In this document: positions 53,492 to 64,000 of the stretch, piece by piece
Layout: every line of letters starts with the position of its first letter
How positions within the stretch are numbered: the first letter of the stretch is position 1
Assembly (NCBI RefSeq): GCF_001625305.1
Contig: NW_017803885.1
Coordinates: 124,975 to 188,974 of the forward strand
Direction of reading: 5' to 3'
Length of the DNA: 64,000 bases
Source: Branchiostoma belcheri
Lineage: Eukaryota > Chordata > Leptocardii > Amphioxiformes > Branchiostomatidae
Program-made: the position numbers and the translations under genes
Notes under the pieces: model-generated
Database searches by the model: none
The model's input: only the letters and a program-made list of their open reading frames with translations
What the model was told of the DNA's origin: nothing

Positions 53492-54409
53492 TTAACCCTA
53501 TCTAGACCGGGGGGGGGGCTAAAAGTGCCCGCGCCAACTTTGATGTCACATAGCGTCTGAATGGCTAGGGCTAGAATGACCAAACTTGGTGACTTTTCCT
53601 AAAATATTGTTGGCAACAATTTTCTATCATTGGAATAAGATAATAATTTTTTGTGTTGCCATGGCAACGGGTTTCTGACAGGCATTTTTTGCTAAATTTA
53701 GTAATTTTTGTTTCAAGAATAGAATTTTATGGGTTTTATGTCAAGTTACTCATGGTTTCTAATATTAATAACATCCCATATGAATGTATGTTAATTTTAT
53801 CATTAAATATGCATAATTTATGCTAATTTGATGACGTCATTGGCCAAAATCCAAGATGGCGGACCATATCATTAGAACAGGTATATACAAGTTATTTTCC
53901 TTGAAATTTCATCAATACTTCCATTTCTTTTTCCAAAAAAGGTTTAAATGAAGGTCTTTGGTATGTTTACAATGTATTTTAGGCTTTATCACGAAAAAAA
54001 CTATTTTTGAAAATTCAACATTGATGATCCAAGATGGCGGATATCTTAAATATGTATGACGTCATTTTATGACGTCACCGGTGTTGCTATGGGCAACATA
54101 AGACTTAGTACACTCTAATATTCTGTCATAAACACTTTTGGTAAAGTTATGTTGAATATCATTTAGTTTTCAGGGAATAGCCTATCTAGACGGTTTTGGC
54201 CAATAAAATCCCAATAATGACGTCATAATGACGTCATATTACATCATAACGACATGAAAATGGTAGATATGATAAATTTTTACTAGTACACCATCCTCTG
54301 AAAATTTGGTAGCCATACGACATACCGTTAGCGAGTTCTGAGGGGGGGGCGCAGNGACCCCCCCCCCGGTCAAATCTTGCTCAAAAAAGCCCGGTCTAGA
54401 TAGGGTTAA
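53492..54409. mobile_element. piggyBac-type MITE with perfect 16-bp TIRs and TTAA
   Basis: The element 53496-54405 begins CCCTATCTAGACCGGG and ends with its exact inverse CCCGGTCTAGATAGGG, flanked on both sides by TTAA (53492-53495 and 54406-54409), the piggyBac target duplication. It is 910 bp, AT-rich and non-coding, with poly-G/poly-C runs just inside each end (one N at 54355) and scattered TGACGTCA/ATGACGTCAT phrases. A shortened relative is at 40077. Confidence 0.85.
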
Positions 54410-54414
54410 AAGGA

Positions 54415-55140
54415 TTTCTACATTATCACCCCTATTTTATAGTAGTGTGGTCTGTGTTTGACCACAGTGTATCTATTTTTACCTCCTGTTTGACAGGCTA
54501 TATATTTCTTTGGTCTGGTTGTTTTTGGGTCATTGACCTGCCGGCCTTGCTAATGGGGTGGTTTGTTTGTACACAACACCAACCTCGTTCATGGAGGGAA
54601 GATGTCTATTCCTTGTTTGTACTAGATAATGATTGCATTTGTGCACAGCTTTCGCTACGATGCCTTGAACATTGTGCTTTAATTAAAGAGGATAAGGCGT
54701 TTCAACGAAAGTTTTCTCATCTTATTAAGGGACACTTTTTGTTGTTTTTCATGTAATAATTTCTCTCAATTTTTGTGATATTTATGTTATGCTTAAGCGG
54801 CTTAACTCACCAGCTTCGCAGGCACGCAGCTAGATATATCACACCGAACAACTTGTTACACTCAATCTTTGCACATTTTATTGAAGGAGTTGTTTAAAGC
54901 TTTCTAGTGATGATGCCCCAACTGTGCTTTGGTGGCAACCAGTTCCAGTCTACGATAGATCTGGGGAATTAGGAGTTTTTGAATACCTCAATTCTTGGTT
55001 GATAACTCTGATATTTGGTGGCATGACTGTTTCTTGATCTTTTCTGGGCTGGTATCAGACACTTAGTGGCTGGTACATACACCAGTTTATTAGTCATTTT
55101 GTACATCATTCACAGTCTGGACATTCTACGTCTGTCTTCC
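54415..55140. other. No gene recognised
   Basis: An open frame at 54445-54756 (plus) has no homology I recognise and no exon signals. Confidence 0.35.
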
Positions 55141-55144
55141 AGCG

Positions 55145-55580
55145 ACCCCCACTGTAGTTTTCTTTTCAAAAGAAAAGATGAATGATGAAGATATGCATAT
55201 AGCTAGTGTCTTGATACCCGCTACGAGAAGACTAACAACCGGACGGTCGCTCAGAAACTCTAATGGGCTAACTCTGCCTGTTAGTCGTACTGTTAAATTT
55301 AAGAATAGTCTTGTACCATCGCTGCTGCCACTCCTGAACACTACCAATTTAAAATGAGCTGGAAGAAGTCGAGCCTGGCTTATGAGAGCAATGCATAACC
55401 AAACCCGGTCCTTATGTATAGAAATGTATTCTATTTTTGTTCTAACGTTATATTGTAAACGCTTTTTAACTGTGAAATGTGTAGATTCATCATTCAGCCT
55501 TTGGCTGCAACGCCTTTTTTTTACCAATAAACCAGTTTTTATTGATTGATTCATTGATTGATTTATTCATTGATTGATGG
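55145..55580 (+). mobile_element. LINE 3' fragment with TTGA-repeat tail
   Basis: The plus-strand frame holds LIPATRRLTTGRSLRNSN, LTLPVSRTVKFKNSLVPSLL and LPLLN, the usual C-terminal segment of amphioxus-type CR1/L2 or Rex-like elements. It ends in AATAAACCAG and a (TTGA)n microsatellite (ATTGATTGATTCATTGATTG). It is 5'-truncated, and the visible frame ends early. Confidence 0.7.
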
Positions 55581-55767
55581 GCGTGCATTGATTAGCTAGA
55601 CAACTGTGCAGACTACTAAATGATGCCAGCGTGTGCTTGTTTCTACGAGTGACTCGCGCTAGAGCTAGGGAGTGCCTAGGTCGGAGAGAAACAATAAAGT
55701 GTCAAGTCCAAAGTGCACAGAGACTGTGGCAGCTAACATAGACCAGCTGAAGACCGGCATATAGAAG

Positions 55768-55844
55768 ATGCTGACCGTACTGCTCTGCGTTTGTTTTGCC
55801 GTGGTCTTAGTGATCGTGCTTCTACAGGCCACCACCAGGCGCAG
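55768..55844 (+). CDS. Possible isolated first exon coding a signal anchor
   Basis: MLTVLLCVCFAVVLVIVLLQ followed by ATTRRR ends at a canonical GTACGT donor. It looks like the N-terminal membrane anchor of an ER/Golgi enzyme or cytochrome P450, but no later exon was found in the window. If real, its gene continues rightwards through 8 kb of repeats or is broken. Phase 2 donor. Confidence 0.35.
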
Positions 55845-55929
55845 GTACGTAACACTGAGGACTCTCTCACTTCTTTTCTGTAGATCTAACATCGAAATGC
55901 TGAATACTGTGGTAAGGGTATTATTTACT

Positions 55930-56740
55930 AGTAACCTTCATGAAATGTGTCATGGAGGTTATATTTTCAGTTGCGTTTATCTGTCCGTCCGTCTGTCCGT
56001 CTGTTGGTCAACAAGATAACTCAAGAACGCCTGGATGGATTGGTTTCATACTTGGTGTGTTGGTAGGGTGTGACGAAAACTGGAAATGATTAGATTTTGG
56101 TCCCCCTAGTGGCTTCCCTTGGTACTGCAGCGCAACTTCCGGTTTTGATATCTCGCGATCTGGACATGCTAGGGTCATGAAATTTTGATGGAAGGTAGCT
56201 CTCGTGCTTGGGAAGAAGTCATATTTGGGCCCCCTAGCGGCTTGTTCTGGAACTGCAGGGCACTTTCTGGCGAAATGTTTAAAAGCCAATAAGTCCAGAC
56301 AGGAACAACATATTTTCTTTATTATTGGTGTGAAGGTAGCTGAGAGAGAGATGTACATAATTAAATGCAAATTATACAAATGAGGACTTCATTTGCATAA
56401 TTAATGAGGAAATGCTATAATTACAGTGTTTTACATTATACTACTTACATACATGTAATGTATGTAACCTATGGCAGGCGGAACTTCAACAGATACTAAT
56501 TATGCAAATGATGACCTAATTTGCATGATTAATGCGAAAATTCTATGATTTCGTGAATGATGAGAATCCCTACTTGGGACATCTGTAAGTTAATCAAAAG
56601 TTAACATACATCACGATGCATATATCATGTTAATGCAGAGGTCATTTGCAAAATTAAAGAAGAAATTTACATTTACATATCAAGATCATATTTCATGGAG
56701 GTATGAGATCTCGGAATTCTAGTTATAGATATCGTTATCA
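55930..56740 (+). repeat. Interspersed repeat 'GGTTATATTTTCA..CTAGTT', longer copy
   Basis: CATGGAGGTTATATTTTCAG, GTTGGTCAACAAGATAACTC and GGATGGATTGGTTTCATACT, ending TGGAGGTATGAGATCTCGGA and ATTCTAGTT. It is longer than the copies at 30030 and 39295 because of inner TTTGCATAATTAATG-type repeats. Confidence 0.7.
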
Positions 56741-56874
56741 TACATGAATATCACTCGTAGATAGATATGCAGAGGTTTAGTGGTTCAGTGTAATATATAT
56801 TAATCAGATACCGTCGCGCCGTGCGCCTGCATTTTAATTTGTAAATCTCAACGGCATTCAGGCTACTTGTTAAA

Positions 56875-57720
56875 ATAGTCTGGTGGCAGAGACCGATAAG
56901 CGTGCAATGCGGTCCATACAAAGTTTTTTTGTTGTTTCTATATCTCTGAGGTGTGCTCTTTCAGAATCTGAATGATGCCACTCTGTCATCCTTGGGCAAT
57001 TCGCACAATATGCAAATTAAGGTGGCCATTACTGAAATTCCAGTTTTCGTCAATATCTCAGTAACTACTCATGGTATCAGAATAATTTTGGTGTCTATCC
57101 CCATCTTTTGAGGGATAACGAATTAAATTAAGCCATTTCAGTAAAGTTAGAACCATTATTTTTTGCTAAATATGCAAATTTGGGCCGCGCAATATGCAAA
57201 TTAGGGCGGCCATTACTGAAAATCTGTTTTTCGTCAATATCTCAGTAACTACTCATGGTATCAGAATAATTTTGGTGTCTATCCCCATGTTTTGAGGGAT
57301 TATGAATGGAATTAAGCCATTTCAGTAAAGATCAAACCAGTTTTTTGTGCTGAATATGCAAATTAAAGCCGCACAATAGGCAAATCAAGGTGGCCATTAC
57401 TGAAAATCTGTTTTCCGTCAATATCTCAGTAACTACATATGACATTATAATATCTTTGGTGTCTTTCCCCATGTTTTTTGGAATAACTATTGAGGATAGG
57501 CCATTTCAGTGGAGATCAGATAGATATTTTTGTGCTTAATTTGAAAATTTAGGCCGCCATTACTGAAAATCTGTTTTTCGTCAATATCTCAATAAATCTC
57601 ATGGTATCAACAATACTTTTGATACAATACACATACATTTGTCCTATACACATGTTTTGAAGGCTAGATATTTAGAATAAACCATCCCAGTATTGATCAC
57701 ACCAAAATTTAATGCAAATT
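56875..57720 (+). repeat. Interspersed repeat 'GGTGGCAGAGACCGATAAG', copy 2, with tandem 170-190-bp units
   Basis: Same start as 47560. The inner module (GGCCATTACTGAAAATCTGT, TTTCGTCAATATCTCAGTAA, TTTTGGTGTCTATCCCCATG) is repeated about four times (near 57025, 57205, 57390, 57555), each farther from the first. Confidence 0.8.
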
Positions 57721-58225
57721 ATGCAAAAACTAACCAGTATATAGCATGGGCGCCTGTACCTCTGAACACTGATAGGAATGCTAATAGATGATACAATCTG
57801 TTCAAAAAAATATTAGACCCTTCATAAGCCCACACCTGTGCCTTACCAGCGTCTTTGTACAGGCAGAATAAAGCGCTAACTTGACGTCCTGAATTTTATG
57901 TCAGCGTGGCCCGTGTAGAATTTAAGTCAGAGTTGAATTCTTCTTGATTCCCGGACAGGCCAAAATAGCCCGGTAGCCGCGGGGTGTCCCACTGCTGAAA
58001 GTGTCAAAAACAGCCCGGGAACTACCCGCCAGGGACTTTTTTTTTACAATTGGGACCAAAGCTTAACAGATCTCCAAAAAGATGACCGGCGGCCGCTCAA
58101 AAGTGCACAGTCCTAATTAAGGCGAAGGATGGGACCCTACCACTGTCTTAGGGGAGGACAAGCTTGCCAGGTGGGCAGAATACTTTTCAAAAAGTCTTAA
58201 ACCGCTCAAGCCCTACCTCAGTAGC
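57720..58225. other. No gene recognised
   Basis: Unclassified sequence, GC-rich from 57950 (GCCCGGTAGCCGCGGGGTGT). Confidence 0.35.
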
Positions 58226-58229
58226 ATTA

Positions 58230-60420
58230 GTCTTTGATGAACACCTACACCCATTACCTGTTGAGATCGAGGACATCTCTGAAGCTGAAGTCAGTCACCA
58301 GGCATGAATGGCATCACTTCAGAGATGCTGAAAGCCGAGGGTGACTGTGTTGTGGGATGGATGCTTTTCTGATCGCCGTACATCGCAAACGCTTTAATAG
58401 AACCATAGCCGTCTTCCCTAGTACGCCTTCCCTGGAATAAAGCTGGCATTCAACGGCGATCACAGGGAAGTGCTGGAGGACTGGAAGAACGGATCAGTAG
58501 TTCAGCTGGAGTCACATGTGAAACGGGACCTGCTCGGCATGTTCTCTGTGTAGACGCCGGCCGGCGTCATGAAGCCGAGCGTACGCCGGCTGTCAGGGGT
58601 CACAATTGAATTTTCCTTTACGGCTCCCTGTCGGGGGCGCTGAGGCGGCTTCTATGTAAAATTCACAAAATTTTGGTCCCCTTGACGACCGGTTTCTGTT
58701 AGGGACCCGTCCGGTGCCCAGTCAGTCTTCTGTCAGACCTGTGCGGGATGCAATAGGGTGCCGACCAGCTCTTGCATTCCGGCCGGGCAGCTACAGGGTC
58801 CCTGGCGGGGTCAAGGGGCGATCCTGGCAGGTCCCAGGCTGGTACGCCTGTGGCTGGTATGGTGGGTTCGGCCCTGCTGGTTGATGCGCAGACCCGTGTA
58901 TGGTCACTATGACTGACTGAGGATGTAACTATGTCGAGAACAGCACAGTACCCTCTATATTGTCTATAACTACATTCTTCTGAACAATTCAAGCACAGAA
59001 CAACACACGTGACTTCATAATCTTGGACAGGTGCCTGTGCATGACCCGGCGGCTAGGTTACGGTTTGGTCCGGTGAGGTTACGGGGTCGCTTCGGCGTAC
59101 CTTGCCCGCCGGCCGCGGGGCCTGGAAGTGACTTTAAGTTGAGACAAATCAATTTGGCGACGTCGCGGGGCCAAAAAATAGGCCGGCAGCCGTCGGGAAC
59201 CCCGCCCATTGCCTTCCAGGTCCCGTTCCGAATTCGGTAGTGCCAAAACACAGGCCGAAAACGCGCCGAGCGGGCCCCTTTCTTGAATTGTGACATAGGC
59301 TTAAAGTGTGTATTCCAAAGAAGGGAAACCTGAATGAATGTGATAACTTAAGGGGAGTGACAATTCTTTTTTTATACCAGTGAAGGTGTATGCCAAATGC
59401 CTCCTGAACCGCATGACAGATGCAGTAGGCAAGGTCCTCTGGGAGCTGCGAGCAACAAGCTAGCTTTCGCTCAAATAGATCCTGTGCTGAGCAGATCTTC
59501 ACCCTGCGGTGGAGGAAATGTGCTGAACTGCAAACCCCTTTAACTATCAGATTCATTGATTTCTACAAGGCGTTTGATAGCATCTAAAGTCCCTCTTTAT
59601 CATGTACAGTTATGGACTGCCAAGTAAACTTATGTGTGCAGTTAAACAGATATACTGAAACTCGAAGTGTTGTGTACGGACGGTTGAAGGAATCTAGATA
59701 CAGCTGGTGGTTTGAAGACGGATCCTCCAAGGTTGTGTCCTGTCACAGATCCTCTTTCCCGTGGCTATCGACTGGGTACTTGGGAAGCAACAGGAGAAAA
59801 AGGGCCGGGGGTAAAGTGGGTTCCAGAGACAAGGTTTGCCGACCTTGACTCTGCAGACGACATAGCGGAAAACACCAGAGATCTCCAACCCCTAGTGACC
59901 AACCAACATAGTCCGTCTGCAGACAGCATTGGGCTCAGCATCAGGGCCATCAATTAACATGCTGATAGGGACACACGCTCCTCTTAGAAGTGTGACCATT
60001 GACGAGAACAAATTGAAAGTGGCGGAGAACTTCACCTACCTTGGGAGCTTCACCAACAACAAAGGACAGATGGACAATGAGCTAGACTGTAGACTTGGAA
60101 AGGCCTCAGCAGCCTTCAACCAGCTAGACTTACTATGTGGAAATCCTACTATGTGGAAATCAGCCTACTATGTGGAAATCAGCCTACTATGTGGAAATCA
60201 GCCAAGAAAAGAAAAAAGAGACTGGAATCACTGGATGCTTCTGATAGTGAATGCGTGAGGAAGATCTTAAGCATCAGACGACAGGACTTCATACCCAACA
60301 CAGATATATGAGCCAGAGCTAACCAACAGCCAGTGTCTACAATCATACGCAAGCGGCGTTTCATGCTAGAAGACGTCTGCCATCTAGACTTAGGTAAACT
60401 TGTCTTTTAATATTGAACAG
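58230..60420 (+). mobile_element. Degenerate RTE-type LINE, interrupted
   Basis: Recognisable reverse-transcriptase pieces occur in order, in shifting frames: GMNGITSEMLKAEG (58300-58370); LEDWKNGSVVQL (58470-58510); KVYAKCLLNRMTDAVGKVL (59380-59450); FIDFYKAFDS (59550-59585); FADLDSADDIAENTRDLQ (59840-59895), the catalytic site with an altered F.DD; and KVAENFTYLGSFTNNKGQMD with RLGKASAAFNQL (60010-60130). The order and motifs fit the RTE clade. Many frame changes and stops make it an old inactive copy. Confidence 0.75.
58550..59340. mobile_element. GC-rich insertion inside the RTE-type LINE
   Basis: The reverse-transcriptase order breaks at about 58545 and resumes at about 59370. The intervening 800 bp is much richer in GC (GCCGGCCGGCGTC, GCCGGCCGCGGGGCC) than its surroundings and gives overlapping open frames on both strands without homology. 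It may be a nested non-autonomous element; no terminal repeats were found. Confidence 0.45.
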
Positions 60421-60524
60421 GTTTGGGGTCAGATAAACTATACCAAGGCATGTGCGTTTGCATGGAACATGGGTCGGAATTAGGACCCCTCCTTGCTGGC
60501 AGCCAGGTGCGTTAATAACAGACA

Positions 60525-60990
60525 AGGCCCAAATTTGCATATGTAGCCAAAAATAATGGTTCTATCTTTACTGAAATGGCTTAATTTAATTCGTTATCCC
60601 TCAAAACATGGGGATAGACACCAAAATTATTCTGATACCATGAGTAGTTACTGAGATATTGACGAAAAACAGATTTTCAGTAATGGCCGCCCTAATTTGC
60701 ATATTGCGCGGCCAAAATTTGCATATTTAGCAAAAAATTATGGTTCTATCTTTACTGAAATGGCATGATTTAATTCGTTATCCCTCAAAACATGGGTATG
60801 GACACCAAAATTATTCTGATACCATGAGTAGTTACTGAGATATTGACGAAAACTGGAGTTTCAGTAATGGCCACCTTAATTTGCATATTGTGCGAATTGC
60901 CCAAGGATGACAGAGTGGCATCATTCAGATTCTGAAAGAGCACACCTCAGAGATATAGAAACAACAAAAAAACCTTGGTAATGCAGCAGA
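60525..60990 (-). repeat. Interspersed repeat 'GGTGGCAGAGACCGATAAG', copy 3 (inverted)
   Basis: Two tandem modules in inverse orientation to 57000-57370 (TACTGAGATATTGACGAAAA, CCATGAGTAGTTACTGAGAT), ending CTGAAAGAGCACACCTCAGA and GATATAGAAACAACAAAAAA. Confidence 0.8.
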
Positions 60991-61790
60991 GCTTCTAGTT
61001 TTTGCATCTTTTGTCCTGGGCATGGTAAGGTCTTGATTTTTGTGTGGCACGTAGGTTTTCCTAATAAGTGGTGTGGGTTTGGTCCCCCTAGCAGCTTGTT
61101 CTTGAACTCAAGCCCATATTCCATGGATGTATGAAGTCTTTGAACTGTTGTTTAGAATTAAAGACCGTTACCTCTGTGGTTATACAGACACAGAAACAGT
61201 CTACAGAACACTGTCGTAAAGCTGTTGCCCAGCCGATTATGGACAACACCTTGTCCCTCTGCACTTGTTATGTTCCTATGCGGTCATGATCAGCCGAGCC
61301 AGTGAACCGGTACATTCAACAAACAGATTTGTACATTTGGTACAGGCTGTACATGACTGGAGTCATAGGTTTAATGGGGTTCATTGGTGTGGTGGGATTT
61401 TTAACATGCTCAAGGTGTGGCTCTATCTAAACATGAGACTAGTTGTGCCATTCTATACTACTGATACTAAGTACTATACTATTGTACATAATCTTCTGGA
61501 AAGTAAAGGAGTTTTCTAGAACTGTTGTAGTTGTCATACGTTGTACCACATACAATCGTTAAATATGATCAAGATTCTAAACGTCCTTGATATGATTATG
61601 AGCTTTAATCATGCAGCTTCGAGTACAGAAAACATAAATTCTTTATGACGAAATTATGTTCCAGTGTGTGCATAAACTTGTCTGGGCCCGATGAAGGGTC
61701 GCATTGCGACCACATCGTTAACTGCACCTGCAGTTAAATATAAATTATTGTGAATTAAACAAAGTGTAACTTTGATACTGCCTTGCCAGT
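60990..61790. other. No gene; possible retroelement tail
   Basis: GATGAAGGGTCGCATTGCGA followed by CCACATCGTTAACTGC (61690-61730) is reminiscent of phrases near the 3' end of some retroelements. Otherwise nothing was recognised. Confidence 0.3.
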
Positions 61791-61794
61791 TTGC

Positions 61795-62070
61795 AGTATT
61801 ATAGTCTATCTCGGTTTGAAAAATGTCTTATCTGTCTCGAGTTAAACATATTCTTTAAGTTCTAAATATTCAGGAACTCAGTACATACAACGCCGTACGT
61901 ATTGACACGGACCGTAGTAAACTTCGGGTAGGTTGTTGACTGAGAAATTGTGGGTTCCTTTCTGATAACGAAAGAGTCGTTCAATCTAAAGGACAGTTAA
62001 AGTAGTTTACAGTAACCCAGTATTATAGTCCATCTCGGTTTTGAAAATAATTCTTTTATCTGTCTCGAGT
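61795..62070 (+). repeat. Local tandem duplication around the LINE insertion
   Basis: The phrase CAGTATTATAGTC.ATCTCGG, then TTATCTGTCTCGAGTT, occurs at 61795 and 62021. AACATATTCTTTAAGTTCTA, GGAACTCAGTACATAC and CGCCGTACGTATTGACACGG occur at 61845-61910 and again at 62707-62775. The second unit is split by the LINE at 62072-62700. Confidence 0.8.
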
Positions 62071-62705
62071 TCTTCTTCTTCTTCTTCTTTCGTTTAAGGT
62101 AGCCACCTTCATCAATTTGAAGATTCTGCTGCCTATAAAACTGGTAGTAGGTGCATGCTGGGGGTTCAGATTTTAGATCTTACATCTGAACTCCTCCAAA
62201 GAAGGGGAGAGAGCAATATCTGCCTCAAGATCGTTCCAATCTGAGATTGTCCTCGGGAAGAATGAATTCTGCCTGTAGGAGGTCCTACTGTAAGGGATCT
62301 TATAGGCTGCTGGATGAGACTGCCTAGTAGCCCTGGTCTGGGCACTGAGGGTGGGCCTTGTTGACAGATTGATGCACAGTGCACCGGTGTGGTACTTGTA
62401 GAAGGTTACAAGTCTGGCGATTCTTCGTCGCTCCTGGAGGGAGACCCACTGGAGCTCCTCCAGCATGTTACTTACACTGGAGGTGCGCATGTAGCGTTGG
62501 GTCACCCAGCGGGCGGCTCTGCGTTGAACCTGTCCTAGCCTTGTTATATCCTTAACTGTGTAAGGGTCCCAAACTGGGCTGGCGAACTCTACGATAGGTC
62601 GGACCAAAGTGCAATATGCGAGTTCTCGGATCTTTTTAGAGCGAACTTTCAAATTCCTTCTCACGAATCCGAGAGTTTTGCTGTTAAACAGCAAAACTGA
62701 GAGTT
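62067..62705 (-). mobile_element. 5'-truncated LINE with 5-bp target duplication
   Basis: The minus-strand frame 62173-62694 codes the C-terminal part of a reverse transcriptase (TLGFVRRNLKV, ELAYCTLVRPIVEFASPVWD, QRRAARWV, LQWVSLQERRRIARLV, SDWNDL), typical of Jockey/CR1-type LINEs. It is open over its whole visible length. The 3' end is an (AAG)n tail (plus strand CTTCTTCTTC from 62072). GAGTT flanks both sides (62067-62071, 62701-62705) as target duplication. The unoccupied site survives in the neighbouring tandem copy at about 61838-61850. Retained frame and clean target duplication suggest a fairly young insertion. Confidence 0.88.
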
Positions 62706-62768
62706 AAACATATTCTATGAGTTCTAAATGTTCAGGAACTCAGTACATACAGCGCCGTACGTATTGAC

Positions 62769-63160
62769 ACGGATTTCCTGTAGCTTAACGACGCCTTTAC
62801 TGTACGAGTACAGGGGGAGATGTCTCTCAGTCGGCGGAAAGCTTGTTTATAGAATGAGGAAAGGAACCGTATTACAGTATACTATATTTTGGAAAGCCAA
62901 TATAAACATATAGAAAGGACTAATCATATGTTGTTGCATTTTCTGCTCTCAGATAAGTGTGAAAAACATGGCACTTACTACAATTTGGGAAAACTTTGCG
63001 ACTATAAGAAAAGACTTAGAAACGCAACATTTCCTGTAGCTTTTTGACGCCTGTACTGTATAAGGGGGAATGTCTCCCAGACGGCGGAAAGCTTGTTTAT
63101 ATGAACGAGGGAAGGAACCGTATGTTTTTGGAAGGCCAGACATAAACATATAAAATGACT
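62769..63160 (+). repeat. Direct duplication ~260 bp apart
   Basis: TTTCCTGTAGCTTAACGACG, GGCGGAAAGCTTGTTTATA, GGAAAGGAACCGTATTACAG and CATATAGAAAGGACTA (62774-62925) match 63031-63160 (TTTCCTGTAGCTTTTTGACG, GGCGGAAAGCTTGTTTATAT). Confidence 0.75.
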
Positions 63161-63328
63161 AGGCATAATAATGTTATATCTTGCGGCGATTCAGCATCAA
63201 ATTATGGAAGATATTTAATATTTCAGGTAAAACCAAAGATTAAATAGCATATAAAATGATACTTGTGTTTAGTCGAACGAGGTTGGTAAGAACTAAGTCA
63301 TAATAATCAAAAAGATCGTATGGCTTTT

Positions 63329-63742
63329 GAGATCAGGATTGGACAAGTTTTCAAAAATACACTTGCCCCATCGGGCAAGCACATGGTCATTTCTACTTGC
63401 CCGAACCAACTTTTTACTTGCCCAATGCAAAATATAAATGACCTATTTCATACATTTTTACCGCAAAGAATTTTTTTCAGTAAACTCAGCACTTTATATT
63501 GTTCTATACTTGACCAATATTTTCAAAAGTAAGGAGGTTTGAGACTTGCAAATGGTTCGCTGATAAAAAGTCATATTATGGGAAAATGATGAGAGATTTT
63601 GCTCCAAACACTGGGGCATAATGCCACATCCCAAAAATTTACTTGCCCATTCGGGCAAGTACAGGGGGATATTTACTTGCCTGAACAGTACTTTTACTTG
63701 CCCTGGGCAAGTGGGCAATGGGACTTGTCCAACCCTGGAGAT
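63329..63742. mobile_element. hAT-like MITE with 15-bp TIRs
   Basis: The element 63334-63737 starts CAGGATTGGACAAGT and ends with ACTTGTCCAACCCTG (one mismatch to the inverse), flanked by GAGAT on both sides. Inside, ACTTGCCC/GGGCAAGT phrases are repeated in both orientations near each end (63362-63425, 63640-63715). hAT elements normally make 8-bp duplications, so the superfamily is uncertain. Confidence 0.75.
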
Positions 63743-64000
63743 GCCTCTAGTTAACTCATTATTGCAATGCCTTTTTATATTGTATTAAAGTCCATGTAAA
63801 ACGTACGGAAAAACGCGTTATATCAACGTTACATTTACTGATGTGGAAATGTTACGGAAAGGCCATATTTCCCTTTCAGTTGCCTTTCCGATGTCGTAAA
63901 GGCTGCTAAAATATTTCGCCTTCTTTAATACTTCTTAACGCAGTTCGTAAAGTTGGCTTAAATATGTGTTTTCGTGCTGTGCGCCGGTTCTGGATACGCG

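Noticed and set aside
58699-59556. Overlapping open frames in the GC-rich insertion
   Set aside because: Both strands are open because of high GC. No domain, no splice context, and they lie inside a dead LINE.
1-64000. LTR retroelements, Polintons or other capsid/envelope-bearing elements
   Set aside because: No paired long terminal repeats, gag/protease/integrase, capsid or packaging ATPase motifs were recognised. The reverse-transcriptase pieces present are all of LINE type.

Overview
The window is animal nuclear DNA and reads as an amphioxus-like (Branchiostoma, lancelet) chromosome. Genes are split into short exons with GT/AG introns. Gene order mixes strands. Interspersed and tandem repeats are very dense. 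Two 20-N gaps and a few single Ns mark it as a draft assembly. The species is an inference from the style of the gene families (EGF/lectin mosaics, lineage-expanded small genes, tRNA-derived SINEs, many short inverted-repeat elements); no search was run.

Layout. 1-9.9 kb: three TMEM254-like four-pass membrane protein genes with identical intron phases, one on the minus strand (1592-4055) and two on the plus strand (5794-7309, 8230-9866). The plus pair is a tandem segmental duplication. 10.8-14.5 kb: a five-exon BTB-BACK-kelch gene (plus). 15.7-18.8 kb: a four-exon gene of unknown function (plus) behind a promoter with three perfect CRE palindromes. 19.6-23.5 kb: a six-exon REXO5-like DEDDh RNA exonuclease (minus), tail to tail with the previous gene. 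25.3-28.6 kb: a five-exon TNF-superfamily ligand (plus). 30.6-37.2 kb and 39.9-47.0 kb: two tandem paralogues on the minus strand coding secreted mosaic proteins (signal peptide, one or two unnamed cysteine-containing domains, EGF repeats, a split C-type lectin domain, more EGFs, a Cys-rich tail). All their introns are phase 1. 49-53 kb: a YqaJ/SWIM-type 'KSLEAYN' exon cut by a LINE tail, and a small minus-strand membrane-protein gene start. 53.5-64 kb: almost only repeats (LINE fragments, a TTAA-flanked piggyBac-type MITE, a hAT-like MITE, a recurring 170-bp element) with one isolated possible first exon.

Two themes stand out. First, nearly every gene carries partial tandem copies of its own exons beside or inside it (TMEM254 exon 1 and exon 4, kelch exon 2, the unknown gene's exons 1, 2 and 4, the EGF exons), so local duplication is the main source of novelty here. 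Second, the two lectin/EGF paralogues differ in module content (3 versus 8 near-identical calcium-binding EGF exons; an extra N-terminal module only in the first copy), which shows recent modular change of a probable secreted recognition protein.

No prokaryotic features, CRISPR arrays, rRNA or LTR/capsid-bearing elements were recognised.
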